Source: Fulvivirga marina (GTDB lineage: Bacteria > Bacteroidota > Bacteroidia > Cytophagales > Cyclobacteriaceae). From it: a stretch of 64,000 nt of DNA. Numbering within the stretch: the stretch's first letter is position 1; each line of letters begins with the position of its first letter. Location: contig NZ_JAEUGD010000066.1 of assembly GCF_016775155.1 (NCBI RefSeq), positions 2,763 through 66,762 of the forward strand, read 5' to 3'. This document shows, piece by piece, positions 1 to 10,254 of this stretch. Under the pieces are notes generated by a model. It was not told the DNA's origin and searched no databases. It worked only from the letters and a program-made list of their open reading frames with translations. Position numbers and translations under genes: made by a program.

Positions 1-319
1 AATAGAACGGCACACTTTGGCTGGTTTTTAGCATTGTGCGACAAATTCAAAGTTGCCATAAGTTACCGGCATTTGCTTAACATAAAACCCTAACGTTATC
101 GCACTGAAGTGACGATAACGGGTTTTATATTAAATACTTCGCTACGCTGCGTATTGCGCAAATGTCTAGTTTTGTTATATAATTTATATTATGTTAAATA
201 GATATTTTAACTCCTCCCTGCTCTACGCTAATCTATAACTGCTGATATTCTTCTTCTTGTCTAAAATTCTTACACCAATAAGTACTACCCCGTTAATGCA
301 TACGCATCTCATAGATTAA
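1..319. other. Non-coding stretch with hairpins, upstream of a truncated gene
   Basis: All frames are broken by frequent stops and I see no gene. The stretch holds a long hairpin (82-128) and a short palindromic GC-richer run around 140-160. It ends at the stop codon 317-319, after which the frame of a T9SS cargo fragment opens abruptly. This is the pattern expected if a foreign or rearranged segment replaced the 5' part of that gene, but no transposase or target-site duplication is visible. Confidence 0.5.
82..128. repeat. Long imperfect inverted repeat (hairpin)
   Basis: The left arm (ATAAAACCC at 82-90 plus GTTATCG at 95-101) pairs with CGATAAC at 113-119 and GGGTTTTAT at 120-128. That is 16 base pairs with one 4-nt bulge (91-94). 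The loop (102-112) can itself form CAC/GTG pairs. No T-tract follows, so it is not a typical terminator. It could be the end of a mobile or repeated element, or an RNA structure; nothing here decides between them. Confidence 0.6.
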
Positions 320-1147
320 GCTCTTTACACGTCGGCTCAGACTTGCAGCACTTGCACCGACCCTAACAATGACATCACCCGAAGCGGCTCTACACTTACC
401 GCCCGAAGTGCTCAGGCTTACTACTGGCAGGTTTGCAGTGGTTCCGCTACTATCTCAGGTTCGAATACCAGCCGTACGATCACACTGAACCTGCCCTCAT
501 GTACATCCTCTACCAGCAAGGTACGGCTGGTTAGATTTACGAATGGTAATTGTGTTGAGTCCTGCCAGGTAATTAGCACTTCCAGTCCATCCTGTCCTCC
601 TTCCAGCGCGTTGTATGTTGGCAATGAAGGTGGCGGTGGGTTATGCACTACCGGCTATGCCTCATTATCCAATGCATATACCAGCTGCGTCGCCTATGTA
701 GACTGGACGTGGGCTCTGGGCGGCCACTCAGGCTCTGCCGGCAGAACCACCACTACACATTGGGTGCCTATTTATTACCCTTCCGGAAACTGGAATAACT
801 ACTACCTTGTGGTATATGCAAAGGTAACTTTGGTCAATGGTACTGTTTGTAAACTCAGCAAAAGTTTGTTGCTAAACTGCGGAACGGGTCCTAACCCACT
901 AAGACAAGCTGAACCCGATCAATCTTCCATGTACCCCAACCCTATTAAGGTGCATGGAACTTTAAACCTGAATGACGTAGATGACGTCACCAATCAACTG
1001 GAGATTTTTGATATGAATGGCGATTCTAAAGGCACTTATGATATCATCGATAAGTCCATTGACATTGGCAACCTGGAGCCTGGCCATTACTTTATTTTGT
1101 ATATGAACCAAAAAGGTATTCATAGGAAACATTTCATTGTTGAATAA
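320..1147 (+). pseudogene. 5'-truncated T9SS cargo protein (C-terminal remnant)
   Basis: The frame is open from 320 to the TAA at 1145-1147 (275 codons) but has no ATG; the only plausible internal start is a TTG at 611. The conceptual product starts with an Ig-like or PKD-like stretch (YYWQVCSGSATISG, several paired Cys) followed by a second Gly/Thr-rich module. The last ~75 residues are a T9SS type A sorting domain, with the MYPNPIKV motif and the usual closing beta strands ending in HFIVE. Such domains normally sit at the end of much longer secreted adhesins or enzymes with a signal peptide, and none is present. I read it as the surviving 3' end of a larger gene. A live gene starting at TTG 611 (178 residues) is possible but would lack an export signal. 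Confidence 0.6.
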
Positions 1148-1165
1148 AGTAAAAAATTGACATAA

Positions 1166-1197
1166 GAAGTCAGACAGAACAGTCTGGCTTCTTTTTT
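1166..1197 (+). terminator. Rho-independent terminator
   Basis: GAAGTCAGAC (1166-1175) pairs with GTCTGGCTTC (1182-1191) with one G-U pair and a 6-nt loop, followed directly by TTTTTT. It lies 18 bp after the T9SS remnant's stop codon, so the remnant still carries its original terminator. Confidence 0.85.
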
Positions 1198-1376
1198 ACT
1201 GCTCCCCTTCTATCGCGCGGTTAGTGACTTTTCTATTTAACATAATATTTAGCTTTCAGATCAACAAGTATCTGTATAAATTCCTGACTTAACCTGCACA
1301 TTAATGCAATGCCTTCGACTCCCTCCATGAAGCACGTAAGAAGAGCTATAATAAAAACGATTAGTAATTTTAAGAT

Positions 1377-1796
1377 TTATTTGGCGGGTAACGGTCCGGT
1401 ATGCCAGGCTCGCATACCTCCGTCAAGATCATAAATTTGCTTGAATCCCATTTCCTGAAGTTTTGAGGCTGCCTTGGCACTACGACGTCCGGCAGCACAA
1501 TAAACGGCAACCGGTTTGTCTCTATTCAAATTACTTACCTGACTGTTAAAATCATCAGACCAGTAATCTATATTTATTGCTCCGGGAATTTTGCTCAAGT
1601 CGAATTCTTTGGGTGTACGCACATCTACAATTTGCAAGTCTTCCCTCTGCTTCATCAGCTCATGAAACTCAACAATATTCACCAGAGTAATGATCTGCGA
1701 AGTTGTATCTGTAAAATTCTTCTTCTGCTCCTTGTGAGAGCCACATGCACCCAATAAACTAGCTAACAAAATCGGAAGCAATACTTTTTTCACCAT
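1377..1796 (-). CDS. Rhodanese-domain lipoprotein
   Basis: 139 residues. The N-terminus is a lipoprotein signal with lipobox LLGAC, so the mature protein begins at Cys18 and should be anchored in a membrane facing the periplasm. Residues ~40-135 form a single rhodanese domain: DVRTPKEFDLSKIPGAINID, then the active-site loop YCAAGRRSA with the catalytic Cys, then LDGGMRAW. Such proteins carry persulfide sulfur or act in sulfur and thiol stress; the substrate cannot be told. It is a stand-alone gene, about 200 bp downstream of the large sensor kinase on the same strand. Confidence 0.85.
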   Translation of the reverse strand: MVKKVLLPILLASLLGACGSHKEQKKNFTDTTSQIITLVNIVEFHELMKQREDLQIVDVRTPKEFDLSKIPGAINIDYWSDDFNSQVSNLNRDKPVAVYCAAGRRSAKAASKLQEMGFKQIYDLDGGMRAWHTGPLPAK

Positions 1797-1995
1797 AACT
1801 TAAGACATTAATAAGAATAATCAATTTATGGTATTTTTTTGCTTCACATATAATGGAAACCCTTAGATGGGCATTTTTTTTCTGGTCATGATTACAAAAA
1901 CGATCTCCCCCCCAGCTGGAGAATAAATGGTAATTTGCTACCCAAATCAGGTTCACCATTCATTATCAGGGGATTGCTTTATAATGACGAAATAT

Positions 1996-4900
1996 TTAAG
2001 GTAGCCATACCCGAAAGGTAGTGACATCATGGTTTGTCAGATCAAGTTGAAGGCTACCTTTAAGTTTATCAATAATGATCTTGGATTCGTACAGTCCTAA
2101 CCCCACACCCTTTGACTCTGTAGTACCTTTTACAAACATTTTAAAAATGTCGTCAGTCAGCATTTCATTAACTCCAACTCCATTGTCTGATATTTCAAGT
2201 ATTAATTCACTTTGCTGTCTGAATATCTTGGTTCTTATGTATTGTTCCTTTTCCTTCGGGTCTGCATATAGCACTGCATTCTCATAGAGGTTTTCCAATA
2301 GCAATAACAACAGCTTAGGGTCGGTTTCTACGTTATCCATTTCTCCGCCAAAAATCTGAAAGTCAATTTCTGATGTATTGATCCTATCCGACACTGATTT
2401 CCAGGAGCTTTCAATTGTCGCCATAACGGATGCTTCCTGAATGGTCGGCATTCTCATTTTGATATCATGAATTCTTAGAAGCCTGGACAGCATCTTTTGC
2501 ATATCACTGGCCGTGTTTTCCATTTTACCCAAATATTCTTCCAGCTTAGGTCTGAACCGGGAGCCCTCCCGCTCCAAAGACTCTTTAATGTCGAGCCGGC
2601 ATGCATAGCACAACCCCAACAGTCTGGTAATGGGACCTTTAAGGTCATGAGCTGAGCGATAGGTCAGGTGATTGAGTTCCCGGGTCCTTTGCTCGACCAT
2701 TTCTTCAAGAATTTCATTGGTATTCGAAAGTGACTCATTCTGTTTCCTGATCAACTTTTGCGCCTTTTCCAGGTCCTTACGCTGATTATTGATCTTGCGG
2801 TATGCGCCGGCATTATCAAGGGCAATAGATACATATGACGCAAGGTTTTTCAATAGGTCCAGCTCATGCGTAGAATAAACGTTCTTTTCTTTGCTCTGTA
2901 CCCAGATTAGTCCGGTTACTTGTTCACCCGAAACAAGTGGTAGCACAATTAAAGCACTTAACAGCTCCTCGTGGTAACCTGTATTACCTGATTTTGCATA
3001 TTCCAAATATTCTTTTTGAACATCTCTCATGAATATTTCCTGCTTATTCAACACGCATTGCACTGATAAGCGGTGTTTTTCGGTTACAGAGATAGGTCTG
3101 TGAGACTTACTTTGATATCCACTAAAGATTGCTTCAAAAATGATCTCCCCAAGGCTTTCATCATATCTTCCTACACCAAATTCATCTACGCGCATCAGGG
3201 ATTGTACATTGTGATATACCTCCCTGATCATTTCTCCCATGGACAATTGCGCTGTGATGTGCTGGCCTATGGTACTCAAAAGGGCTACATTTTGATAGGC
3301 CTTTTCTAACGCTTCATTTTTGTCTTTCAGCTCATCGTTAACCTCTTGTATAAACTCCGACTGGCTTAGAACCTCACTGTTGCGCTCTTGGATTTCCAAA
3401 TTCATTTTTATAAGGTTCTCCGCCTGGCTTTCCATCTCCTCCTTCTGCTTCATGATCTCTCGTGTACGTGAGGCCACTTCATGCTCCAAGGTTTCCTTTT
3501 GGCTGCTCAGGTTATTCACGCGAACTTTGTAAATCGTCCAGAGTAAACCCATGGCTATACCTGCCCATAGTACTTTTGCCCAGGGTGTCAGCCACCAGGG
3601 AGGTATAATGACAATTCTAATAGAGGCTCCTTTCTCATTCCAGACGCCGTCATTATTTGAGCCTTTTACATGGAATACATATTCACCATGAGGTACACTA
3701 GTGTAATAGGCAGTCCGTCTGTTTTTCACATAGTTCCAATCGTCTTCAAGACCTTCCAGGTAATAGGCATATTCGTTTTGCTCCGGTTGCTTGTAATTGA
3801 GTGCCGCATAATCAAATGAGAAAAAAGCCTGATCGTATGCCAGTGTTATTTCATGGACTCTTGAAATGTTTTTGTTTAGGTAAAAACCATCCGCTCCCTT
3901 CTGTTTGCCAATTGGAACACTTTTATTGAACAATTTAAGATCAGTTACATAGACCGGAGGCACCTTATTGTTGCTTTTAATTTCTGCTGGATCTATGATA
4001 TTAAACCCATTTATTCCCCCGAAATAAAGCATACCATCTTTACTTTTATAAACAGCACCATGGTTAAACTCATTGCTTTGAATACCATCTTCCAGATAAA
4101 AATTTAAAAAAGACTGATCACTGGGGTTAAACCGGGAAAGTCCATAAGTAGTAATCATCCACAGATATCCAAGGTCATCACCGATTACAGAGTATACCGT
4201 ATTTTTAGCAAGCCCATGCTCTTCATTGTAATTCCTGAAAACGGGTTCCTTCCCTGTTAATAGCACCTCATCAACTCCCCATGCTGTTGCCACCCATAAA
4301 GTATCGGGGTGTCTGCTATATACCCCCCATACAGTACTATTAGACAATGAATTATGTTCCTCACTTGGCATAAAGTGATATACTTTCCCTGTTGCCCTAT
4401 TATAACTAAACAAACCTTTATCCATGGTTCCTACCCAAAATTGGTCATCAGAAGTTTTAGTTATAGAAGTCACAAACCCTGGTATTTCCCGGATATGTTC
4501 GAAAACACCAGTTTCTGAATTCAAAATATCCAGCCCCATTCCCCAGGTAGCTACGAATATGGCTCCTGAATCATCATCAATTAAGACATCTATAGCCAGA
4601 TTATTAGCTATGCTCGTACTATCCTGTGGGTCGTGAACGTAGTGTGTAAATGTATTACTTACAGGATCATACATATTAAGGCCCCCAGCAAAAACTGCTA
4701 TCCATAGATTACCATTCTTATCCTCAGCCATATCCCAGATCCTGTTACCACTTACCGAAGCTTCTTTGTTCTTTGGGTCAGGCAGCCAATGGCTTACATT
4801 TTCCATATTCTTGTCAAAGCGTGTAATGCCTCCCCCACCTGTTCCAACCCATAGCTCACCATTGTCCCATTTATAAAAGCTCCAGGCAGATGGATCATTG

Positions 4901-6015
4901 AGACCTGCTATACTTTCAGGAGTCTCTTTATAATGTTGAAATTGCGATCCGGCCAGGTCCAACTTACATACACCTCCAATGGAAGTACCCACCCAGAGCA
5001 TATTGGAGTCATCTTCAAAAAGAGTGTAAATCACGTTATCGCTAATCGAATTTTCATTTTGCGGATCACTTTTGTAAACATTAAATTGAAAAACATTATT
5101 TTCCGTATCTATTTGTTTACTTCTATATAGTCCAGCCCTCGTACCAACCCAAAGCGTACCAGCATGGTCCTCAAGTATGGCCTGTACTACTTTTGCATCA
5201 GGATCATTAGATTCAGCCGCGGCATGATCCACCGAAATAAAATCGTCCTTTGCTTCATTATAAAGGTATAGTCCGTGGTCCGTTCCTGCCCATATATTTC
5301 CAGATCGATCTTCATAAATACCTGCAACTCTATAGGATAAAGCTGTTGAAATAGAGCCTTTGCCTTTACAAAAGTAATTACTAAAACTTTCTTCCCCCAT
5401 CCTTTTACGGCTCAGCCCGTTTTCAGTCCCTACCCATAAGTCCCCTTTACTATCCTTCAATATTCCATGAACCATATCATCAACCAGACTACTTTTGTCT
5501 TTTGGGTCATGTTTGTATTGTTTCTCTACTTTACCGGTTAGGATATTGAACTTGTCAAGTCCCTTGACGGTACCTACCCATATTATCCCAGAAGACAAGC
5601 CATGAAAGACATACACATTATTGTCAGATAAAGTAGTGGAATCTCCCGGCACATGCTTATATCGTACAAATACTTCCTGTTCTACATCCATCTTATTGAT
5701 ACCGCTACTGTTGGTTCCCACCCAAATACACCCTGACGGGTCTTCCCAAAGTGCATTGGTATACTGATCTCCAATGCTGGTAGTATCATTCTTATCATAA
5801 TTGAAATTAAGAAATTGGTAACCATCATAACGGTTAAGGCCTTCTTCAGTTGTAACCCAGATAAACCCCTGGCGATCCTGAATAATCTGTCGAACGGAAG
5901 ATTGTGAGAGGCCTTCTTGCAATGAGAGTCGTGTAAAGCGCAGGTCCTGAGTTCTGCCCAAACCACTCCACAGTAAAACAAAAAAAAGAATCAACCACTT
6001 ATAGAGCTTTCTCAC
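1996..6015 (-). CDS. Large propeller-type sensor histidine kinase (Reg_prop, Y_Y_Y, GAF, HisKA, HATPase)
   Basis: 1339 residues. A signal peptide (~1-22) precedes about 14 beta-propeller repeats of the two-component-regulator type (repeated IWVGT- or LWVGT-like strands, ~25-690). A Y_Y_Y domain (~720-790) and one membrane helix (~810-832) follow, then a long coiled coil, a GAF domain (~912-1060), a second coiled coil, and the kinase core. The H-box is SAHDLKGPITRLLGL with His1123; the N-box is NLYENAVLYAD; the ATP-lid glycine motifs are DNGVGV and GVGLGLYESK. Unlike the Bacteroides hybrid systems of this shape it has no receiver and no AraC-type DNA-binding domain, so it must signal to a separate regulator not seen nearby. 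The ligand is probably periplasmic and is unknown. Confidence 0.9.
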   Translation of the reverse strand: MRKLYKWLILFFVLLWSGLGRTQDLRFTRLSLQEGLSQSSVRQIIQDRQGFIWVTTEEGLNRYDGYQFLNFNYDKNDTTSIGDQYTNALWEDPSGCIWVGTNSSGINKMDVEQEVFVRYKHVPGDSTTLSDNNVYVFHGLSSGIIWVGTVKGLDKFNILTGKVEKQYKHDPKDKSSLVDDMVHGILKDSKGDLWVGTENGLSRKRMGEESFSNYFCKGKGSISTALSYRVAGIYEDRSGNIWAGTDHGLYLYNEAKDDFISVDHAAAESNDPDAKVVQAILEDHAGTLWVGTRAGLYRSKQIDTENNVFQFNVYKSDPQNENSISDNVIYTLFEDDSNMLWVGTSIGGVCKLDLAGSQFQHYKETPESIAGLNDPSAWSFYKWDNGELWVGTGGGGITRFDKNMENVSHWLPDPKNKEASVSGNRIWDMAEDKNGNLWIAVFAGGLNMYDPVSNTFTHYVHDPQDSTSIANNLAIDVLIDDDSGAIFVATWGMGLDILNSETGVFEHIREIPGFVTSITKTSDDQFWVGTMDKGLFSYNRATGKVYHFMPSEEHNSLSNSTVWGVYSRHPDTLWVATAWGVDEVLLTGKEPVFRNYNEEHGLAKNTVYSVIGDDLGYLWMITTYGLSRFNPSDQSFLNFYLEDGIQSNEFNHGAVYKSKDGMLYFGGINGFNIIDPAEIKSNNKVPPVYVTDLKLFNKSVPIGKQKGADGFYLNKNISRVHEITLAYDQAFFSFDYAALNYKQPEQNEYAYYLEGLEDDWNYVKNRRTAYYTSVPHGEYVFHVKGSNNDGVWNEKGASIRIVIIPPWWLTPWAKVLWAGIAMGLLWTIYKVRVNNLSSQKETLEHEVASRTREIMKQKEEMESQAENLIKMNLEIQERNSEVLSQSEFIQEVNDELKDKNEALEKAYQNVALLSTIGQHITAQLSMGEMIREVYHNVQSLMRVDEFGVGRYDESLGEIIFEAIFSGYQSKSHRPISVTEKHRLSVQCVLNKQEIFMRDVQKEYLEYAKSGNTGYHEELLSALIVLPLVSGEQVTGLIWVQSKEKNVYSTHELDLLKNLASYVSIALDNAGAYRKINNQRKDLEKAQKLIRKQNESLSNTNEILEEMVEQRTRELNHLTYRSAHDLKGPITRLLGLCYACRLDIKESLEREGSRFRPKLEEYLGKMENTASDMQKMLSRLLRIHDIKMRMPTIQEASVMATIESSWKSVSDRINTSEIDFQIFGGEMDNVETDPKLLLLLLENLYENAVLYADPKEKEQYIRTKIFRQQSELILEISDNGVGVNEMLTDDIFKMFVKGTTESKGVGLGLYESKIIIDKLKGSLQLDLTNHDVTTFRVWLP

Positions 6016-6452
6016 AATAAAACGAGACTTTAAGACTACTTATCAATTTAGCAAATAATTCGAAAATGCCTTAGCTTTTCTTATAACTGTTGCCCATAAT
6101 TCACTGATTAATAATAATTGAATAGCTGCAACCATTATGACGTACGAGCCTATAAGGGCCTTGATTTTCAAAAAAAATTGAATTTCCCAGATTAAAATTT
6201 CAGGGAGCGAAGAGCCTCTATGACAAAAAGAGTTAATTAATCCATAACACACATTTGTATTAACTAATTGATTGTCAGTGTCTTCTGGTATTAACTGTCA
6301 GCTACTCACTTCTCCAATAACTCATGAAAAGAACATGAGGTTTATATAAAAATTTACTTTTAATAAACGTAAATAACTTACTGAAAATAAGACAAATAAA
6401 AAGGCCACACTTCACAGTGTGGCCTTCTCTAAAATCAATGGGTTGTTAATTA
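6016..6452. other. Intergenic region of 437 bp
   Basis: It lies between the sensor kinase and the TPR gene, both on the minus strand, so it should hold the kinase promoter on the 6.0 kb side and the TPR-gene terminator at 6395-6426. A 69-codon minus frame inside it has no plausible composition or neighbours and is not called. Apart from the terminator I see nothing. Confidence 0.5.
6395..6426 (-). terminator. Rho-independent terminator after the gyrA-TPR pair
   Basis: On the minus strand, AAGGCCACACT pairs perfectly with AGTGTGGCCTT around a 4-nt loop and is followed by TTTTTATTT. It sits 27 bp past the TPR gene's stop codon. Confidence 0.9.
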
Positions 6453-7640
6453 TTAGCCTTCCTCATCTCCAAGAGACTCAAGCTTCTCAGTCACTTTAAG
6501 AGCCTTCTCGTTCATTTTCAATTGGCTATAAGTATATTGTAAAGATTCAAGCGCTACTCTGTTGTTAGGCTCTATCTCAATTACTTTCTCCCAGTAAGGC
6601 ATAGCCTCTTTTAACTTAGTATTAATGGTTGTCTGCATTTCCTTAGCTTTTTTCAGGTCTGCAGAAGTAATACCCAGGTTATTTTTAACTTTAATCAACT
6701 CAACAGCCTCGTTGTAGTTAATTACTGCCAGGTTAAATGTTGCATTGAAGTTTGTAGGATCGAGCTCAACAGCTTTGGCATAAGCTTTTTTAGCTTCTTC
6801 TTTATTGTCTAACTCTTCCTGCATTACCCCTAAGGTAAAGTACAAATTGCTGTTATCTGGTTCTTTGGCAATTGCAGACTGTAACTCGGTTTTGGCCTCA
6901 TCTATTTTATCCATCTGGATTAGAGCATTAATCTCTGATTTTGCAAAGTCTACATTATCAGGGAAATGCTTTTTAGCTTTGCGGATCATCTCAAGAGCCT
7001 TTTCGTTATCTTCATTTACAGTACCCTCAATATAAATCAGGTAGTTGTAAACATCTTCACTATGATAATCCAACTTATTGATGAGCTTATAAAAGTTCTC
7101 AGATGCTGTTTTATAGTCCTGACCAGACTGAGCAGCTAAACCTGCATAAATATAACCTGTAGTATCTGCTGGCTTTATAAGTTGAGTTTTTGTGAAATAT
7201 TTAACTGCATCTTCCGTATTCTGCGACTGATAACCTTCTACACCCTTATTCAGGTAGTGACCCCATAATGTTTCCAACTGCTGACTTTTCAGGATAGGCA
7301 GCCCGTTAGCATCAGAAATATAATAATCACTTTTTCCTTTATTCATTTCCTCCGCCTTATCAAATGCTTCCATAGCAATCTTTAACGGATTATTCGCCAG
7401 GTTTTTATACTGAGGGTTTGTAGTTGTATCTAATGAAGCATAGATCAGGCCTCTGTAGTACCATGTTTTTCCATCATCCTTGGTTTTTTCATGCTCAATA
7501 GCCTCATCTATAATTTCTTTGGCCTCTCCAAGATTTCCCTCACTTCTTGCCTTTTCAGCTTGATTAATTTTAGGCTTCTTCTGGCCGAAAGAAAAACCGG
7601 CTATAGCGCAAGCAGCCAGTAATAAAATGAATCGTTTCAT
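6453..7640 (-). CDS. Periplasmic TPR protein, downstream partner of gyrA
   Basis: 395 residues. A cleavable signal peptide ends near GFSFGQ (residue ~20), so the protein is exported. The mature part is mostly tetratricopeptide repeats, clearest at DNSNLYFTLGVMQEELDNKE with a second unit straight after it, and near residue 360 (NNRVALESLQYTYSQLKMNE). A Lys/Glu-rich insert lies at ~305-335. It begins 43 bp after gyrA and shares its terminator, so the two are probably co-transcribed. TPR folds bind other proteins; the partner is unknown, and nothing links it to DNA topology except position. Confidence 0.85.
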   Translation of the reverse strand: MKRFILLLAACAIAGFSFGQKKPKINQAEKARSEGNLGEAKEIIDEAIEHEKTKDDGKTWYYRGLIYASLDTTTNPQYKNLANNPLKIAMEAFDKAEEMNKGKSDYYISDANGLPILKSQQLETLWGHYLNKGVEGYQSQNTEDAVKYFTKTQLIKPADTTGYIYAGLAAQSGQDYKTASENFYKLINKLDYHSEDVYNYLIYIEGTVNEDNEKALEMIRKAKKHFPDNVDFAKSEINALIQMDKIDEAKTELQSAIAKEPDNSNLYFTLGVMQEELDNKEEAKKAYAKAVELDPTNFNATFNLAVINYNEAVELIKVKNNLGITSADLKKAKEMQTTINTKLKEAMPYWEKVIEIEPNNRVALESLQYTYSQLKMNEKALKVTEKLESLGDEEG

Positions 7641-7683
7641 AATCTATTTGTTCTGTTTTAAATCTATTGGTTTTGGTATAAAG

Positions 7684-10254
7684 TTATTCTTTTTCTGAGT
7701 TGTTTTCCTCTTTGTTATCCGCCTCTTCCTCTCCTGCTCCTTCGCTATCTACGGAATTTTCTTCCGGAAGTATTGGGTTACCATCCTCATCCAATTCTAC
7801 TTCTTCTTCAATCTTTTCGATCTTTTCAACGGATGAGATCTCATCATTTTCGTTCAACCTGATCAGCTTCACTCCTTGTGTAGCCCGTCCCATTACCCTT
7901 AAAGCACTGACTTCCAGTCGAATTGTAATTCCAGATTTATTGATGATCATCAAGTCATCAGAGTCAATTACTTCCTTGATTGCAACAAGCTTGCCAGTTT
8001 TCTCTGTGACGTTAATGGTTTTCACTCCTTTACCACCTCTTTTGGTGATTCTGTAGTCTTCTACAGGTGAACGTTTACCATAACCTTTTTCAGATACTAC
8101 TAACAAATTGGCCTCCTCCCTATTGATACATACCATACCAATAACTCTGTCGTCATCATCTTCCAGCGTAACGCCTCTTACTCCGGATGCCGTTCTACCC
8201 ATGGAGCGCACGCCCCCCTCGTGGAAATGTACAGCTTTACCGTTTCTCTTGGCTATAACTATATGGTTGTCTCCATTAGTAAGTTTTACATCCAGCAGGC
8301 GATCCCCTTCCTTCACGGTAATTGCATTGATACCATTCTGCCTTGGTCTGGAATAAGCTTCAAGGGCAGTCTTTTTAATGGTACCGTTTTCGGTACACAT
8401 CATTACAAAGTTATTGCTAACGTACTCCTCATCGGTTAGGCTATCTACATTGATTACCGCACGTACTGTATCTCCGGATTCAATATTGATCAGGTTTTGA
8501 ATAGCTCTACCTTTAGAAGTCTTACCTCCTTCTGGTATGCCATAAACCTTTTTCCAGAATACTTTTCCGAATTCGGTAAATATCAACAGATAGTTATGTG
8601 CTCTTGCTATGAATAAGTGCTCTGTAAAGTCATCATCTTTTGTAGACACACCTCTGGAGCCTACCCCTCCCCTGCTTTGAGTTCTGTATTCAGACAAAGG
8701 AGACCTCTTGATATATCCCTGATGCGAAATAGTAATTACCATCTCATCATTGGGTATCATATCCTCTATAGAGATATCATCTGCACTGTGTACAATATCG
8801 GTGCGTCTTTCATCACCATATCTATCTTTCAGTAAGGTAAGCTCATCTTTAATGATCTGCATTCTTCTGTCTTCGTCAGCAAGTATGTCTTTCAAGTCTT
8901 TGATCAAAGCTTGTACTTCAGCATATTCTTTCTGGATCTTGTCTCTTTCAAGTCCTGTTAACCGCTGAAGTCTCATTTCAAGGATAGCTTTAGCCTGGAT
9001 TTCAGAAAGGCTAAATTTCTGGATTAAACTATCGCGAGCTTCATCAGGATCCTTTGAGTTTCTGATCAGTTCTATTACCTCATCCAGATTGTCAAGAGCA
9101 ATAAGATACCCTTCCAGAATATGTGCTCTTTTTTCAGCTTCATCAAGCTCAAACTCTGTTCTCCTGATCACGATCTCATGACGGTGATCTACATAATGCT
9201 TGATGATATCTTTCAGGTTCAGCGTTTGTGGCCTTCCTTTAACAAGAGCGATATTGTTCACCCCAAAAGAAGACTGTAACTGAGTGTATTTATATAAGTG
9301 GTTAAGTACAATATTAGGAACAGCATCCTTTTTCAGATCATAAACGATCCTCATACCGTTTCTGTCGGACTCATCCCTGATATCGGAGATGCCATCTATT
9401 TTTTTATCATTGACTAAAGCAGCAGTTTTTTCAATCATGCTAGCTTTGTTCACCATATAAGGTATTTCAGTCACGATAATCTGCTCACGGCCTGTTTTTG
9501 TGGTTTCGAACTCAGCTTTGGCTCGCATAACAATACTGCCTCTACCGCTTTCATATCCGCTTTTCACGCCAGAATAACCATATATGATACCACCTGTCGG
9601 GAAATCAGGAGCAGTGACATGCTCCATAAGTTCGGCAATGCTGATATCATTATTATCAATATAAGCAGAAATACCATTCACCACCTCTGTCAGGTTGTGA
9701 GGAGCCATGTTGGTAGCCATACCTACGGCAATACCCGATGTTCCGTTCAAGAGCAGGTTAGGAAGTTTACCAGGCAGAACAGTTGGCTCTTTAAGGGAGT
9801 CGTCAAAGTTAGGCTGAAACTCTACTGTATTCTTGTTGATATCGGTGAGCATTTCTTCAGCTATGCGCTTCAACCTTGCCTCAGTATACCTCATCGCCGC
9901 CGGGGAGTCACCATCTATGGAACCAAAGTTACCCTGACCATCCACCAATGGGTACCTAAGCGACCAAGGCTGGGCCATACGCACCATAGTAGAATAAACA
10001 GCCGCATCACCATGCGGGTGGTACTTACCCAGTACTTCCCCTACAATTCTGGCAGACTTTTTATAGGGCTTATTATAATTTACTCCCAACTCGAGCATTC
10101 CATAAAGGATCCTTCTATGCACTGGCTTTAAACCATCCCTTACGTCCGGTAATGCCCGGGAAATAATAACCGACATAGAATAGTCTATGTAGGCTCCACG
10201 CATTTCATCCTCTATATTAATAGGGATGATATTCTCATTTGCTCCTTCAGCCAT
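7684..10254 (-). CDS. gyrA: DNA gyrase subunit A
   Basis: 856 residues, a usual length for GyrA. The N-terminal breakage-reunion domain begins [19 protein letters not shown], and the catalytic tyrosine is Tyr123 in [10 protein letters not shown]. The C-terminal beta-pinwheel (~510-815) has a degenerate GyrA box ([10 protein letters not shown] rather than QRRGGKG), and the last ~45 residues are very acidic. It introduces negative supercoils with GyrB, which is not in this window. The quinolone-resistance region reads [17 protein letters not shown], giving Ala84 and Ser88 where E. coli has Ser83 and Asp87. The start [13 protein letters not shown] matches the usual Bacteroidota N-terminus. Confidence 0.97.
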   Translation of the reverse strand: MAEGANENIIPINIEDEMRGAYIDYSMSVIISRALPDVRDGLKPVHRRILYGMLELGVNYNKPYKKSARIVGEVLGKYHPHGDAAVYSTMVRMAQPWSLRYPLVDGQGNFGSIDGDSPAAMRYTEARLKRIAEEMLTDINKNTVEFQPNFDDSLKEPTVLPGKLPNLLLNGTSGIAVGMATNMAPHNLTEVVNGISAYIDNNDISIAELMEHVTAPDFPTGGIIYGYSGVKSGYESGRGSIVMRAKAEFETTKTGREQIIVTEIPYMVNKASMIEKTAALVNDKKIDGISDIRDESDRNGMRIVYDLKKDAVPNIVLNHLYKYTQLQSSFGVNNIALVKGRPQTLNLKDIIKHYVDHRHEIVIRRTEFELDEAEKRAHILEGYLIALDNLDEVIELIRNSKDPDEARDSLIQKFSLSEIQAKAILEMRLQRLTGLERDKIQKEYAEVQALIKDLKDILADEDRRMQIIKDELTLLKDRYGDERRTDIVHSADDISIEDMIPNDEMVITISHQGYIKRSPLSEYRTQSRGGVGSRGVSTKDDDFTEHLFIARAHNYLLIFTEFGKVFWKKVYGIPEGGKTSKGRAIQNLINIESGDTVRAVINVDSLTDEEYVSNNFVMMCTENGTIKKTALEAYSRPRQNGINAITVKEGDRLLDVKLTNGDNHIVIAKRNGKAVHFHEGGVRSMGRTASGVRGVTLEDDDDRVIGMVCINREEANLLVVSEKGYGKRSPVEDYRITKRGGKGVKTINVTEKTGKLVAIKEVIDSDDLMIINKSGITIRLEVSALRVMGRATQGVKLIRLNENDEISSVEKIEKIEEEVELDEDGNPILPEENSVDSEGAGEEEADNKEENNSEKE

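Noticed and set aside
82-128. Possible integron attC site
   Set aside because: The conserved GTTRRRY / RYYYAAC ends do not fit at either side of the hairpin, and no integrase gene is seen.
455-475. GGTTCGAATACC, resembling a tRNA T-loop
   Set aside because: It lies inside the coding frame of the T9SS fragment and no acceptor or anticodon stem can be built around it.
1759-1959. 66-codon minus frame overlapping the rhodanese gene's start
   Set aside because: It has no plausible start context, overlaps the lipoprotein signal in another frame and has poor composition.
6043-6252. 69-codon minus frame upstream of the propeller kinase
   Set aside because: Low-complexity AT-rich composition and no export or domain features; probably chance.
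7700-10131. Several plus-strand frames of 70-170 codons across gyrA
   Set aside because: They are antisense to a well-supported gene, with Ser/Leu/Ile-rich shadow composition.
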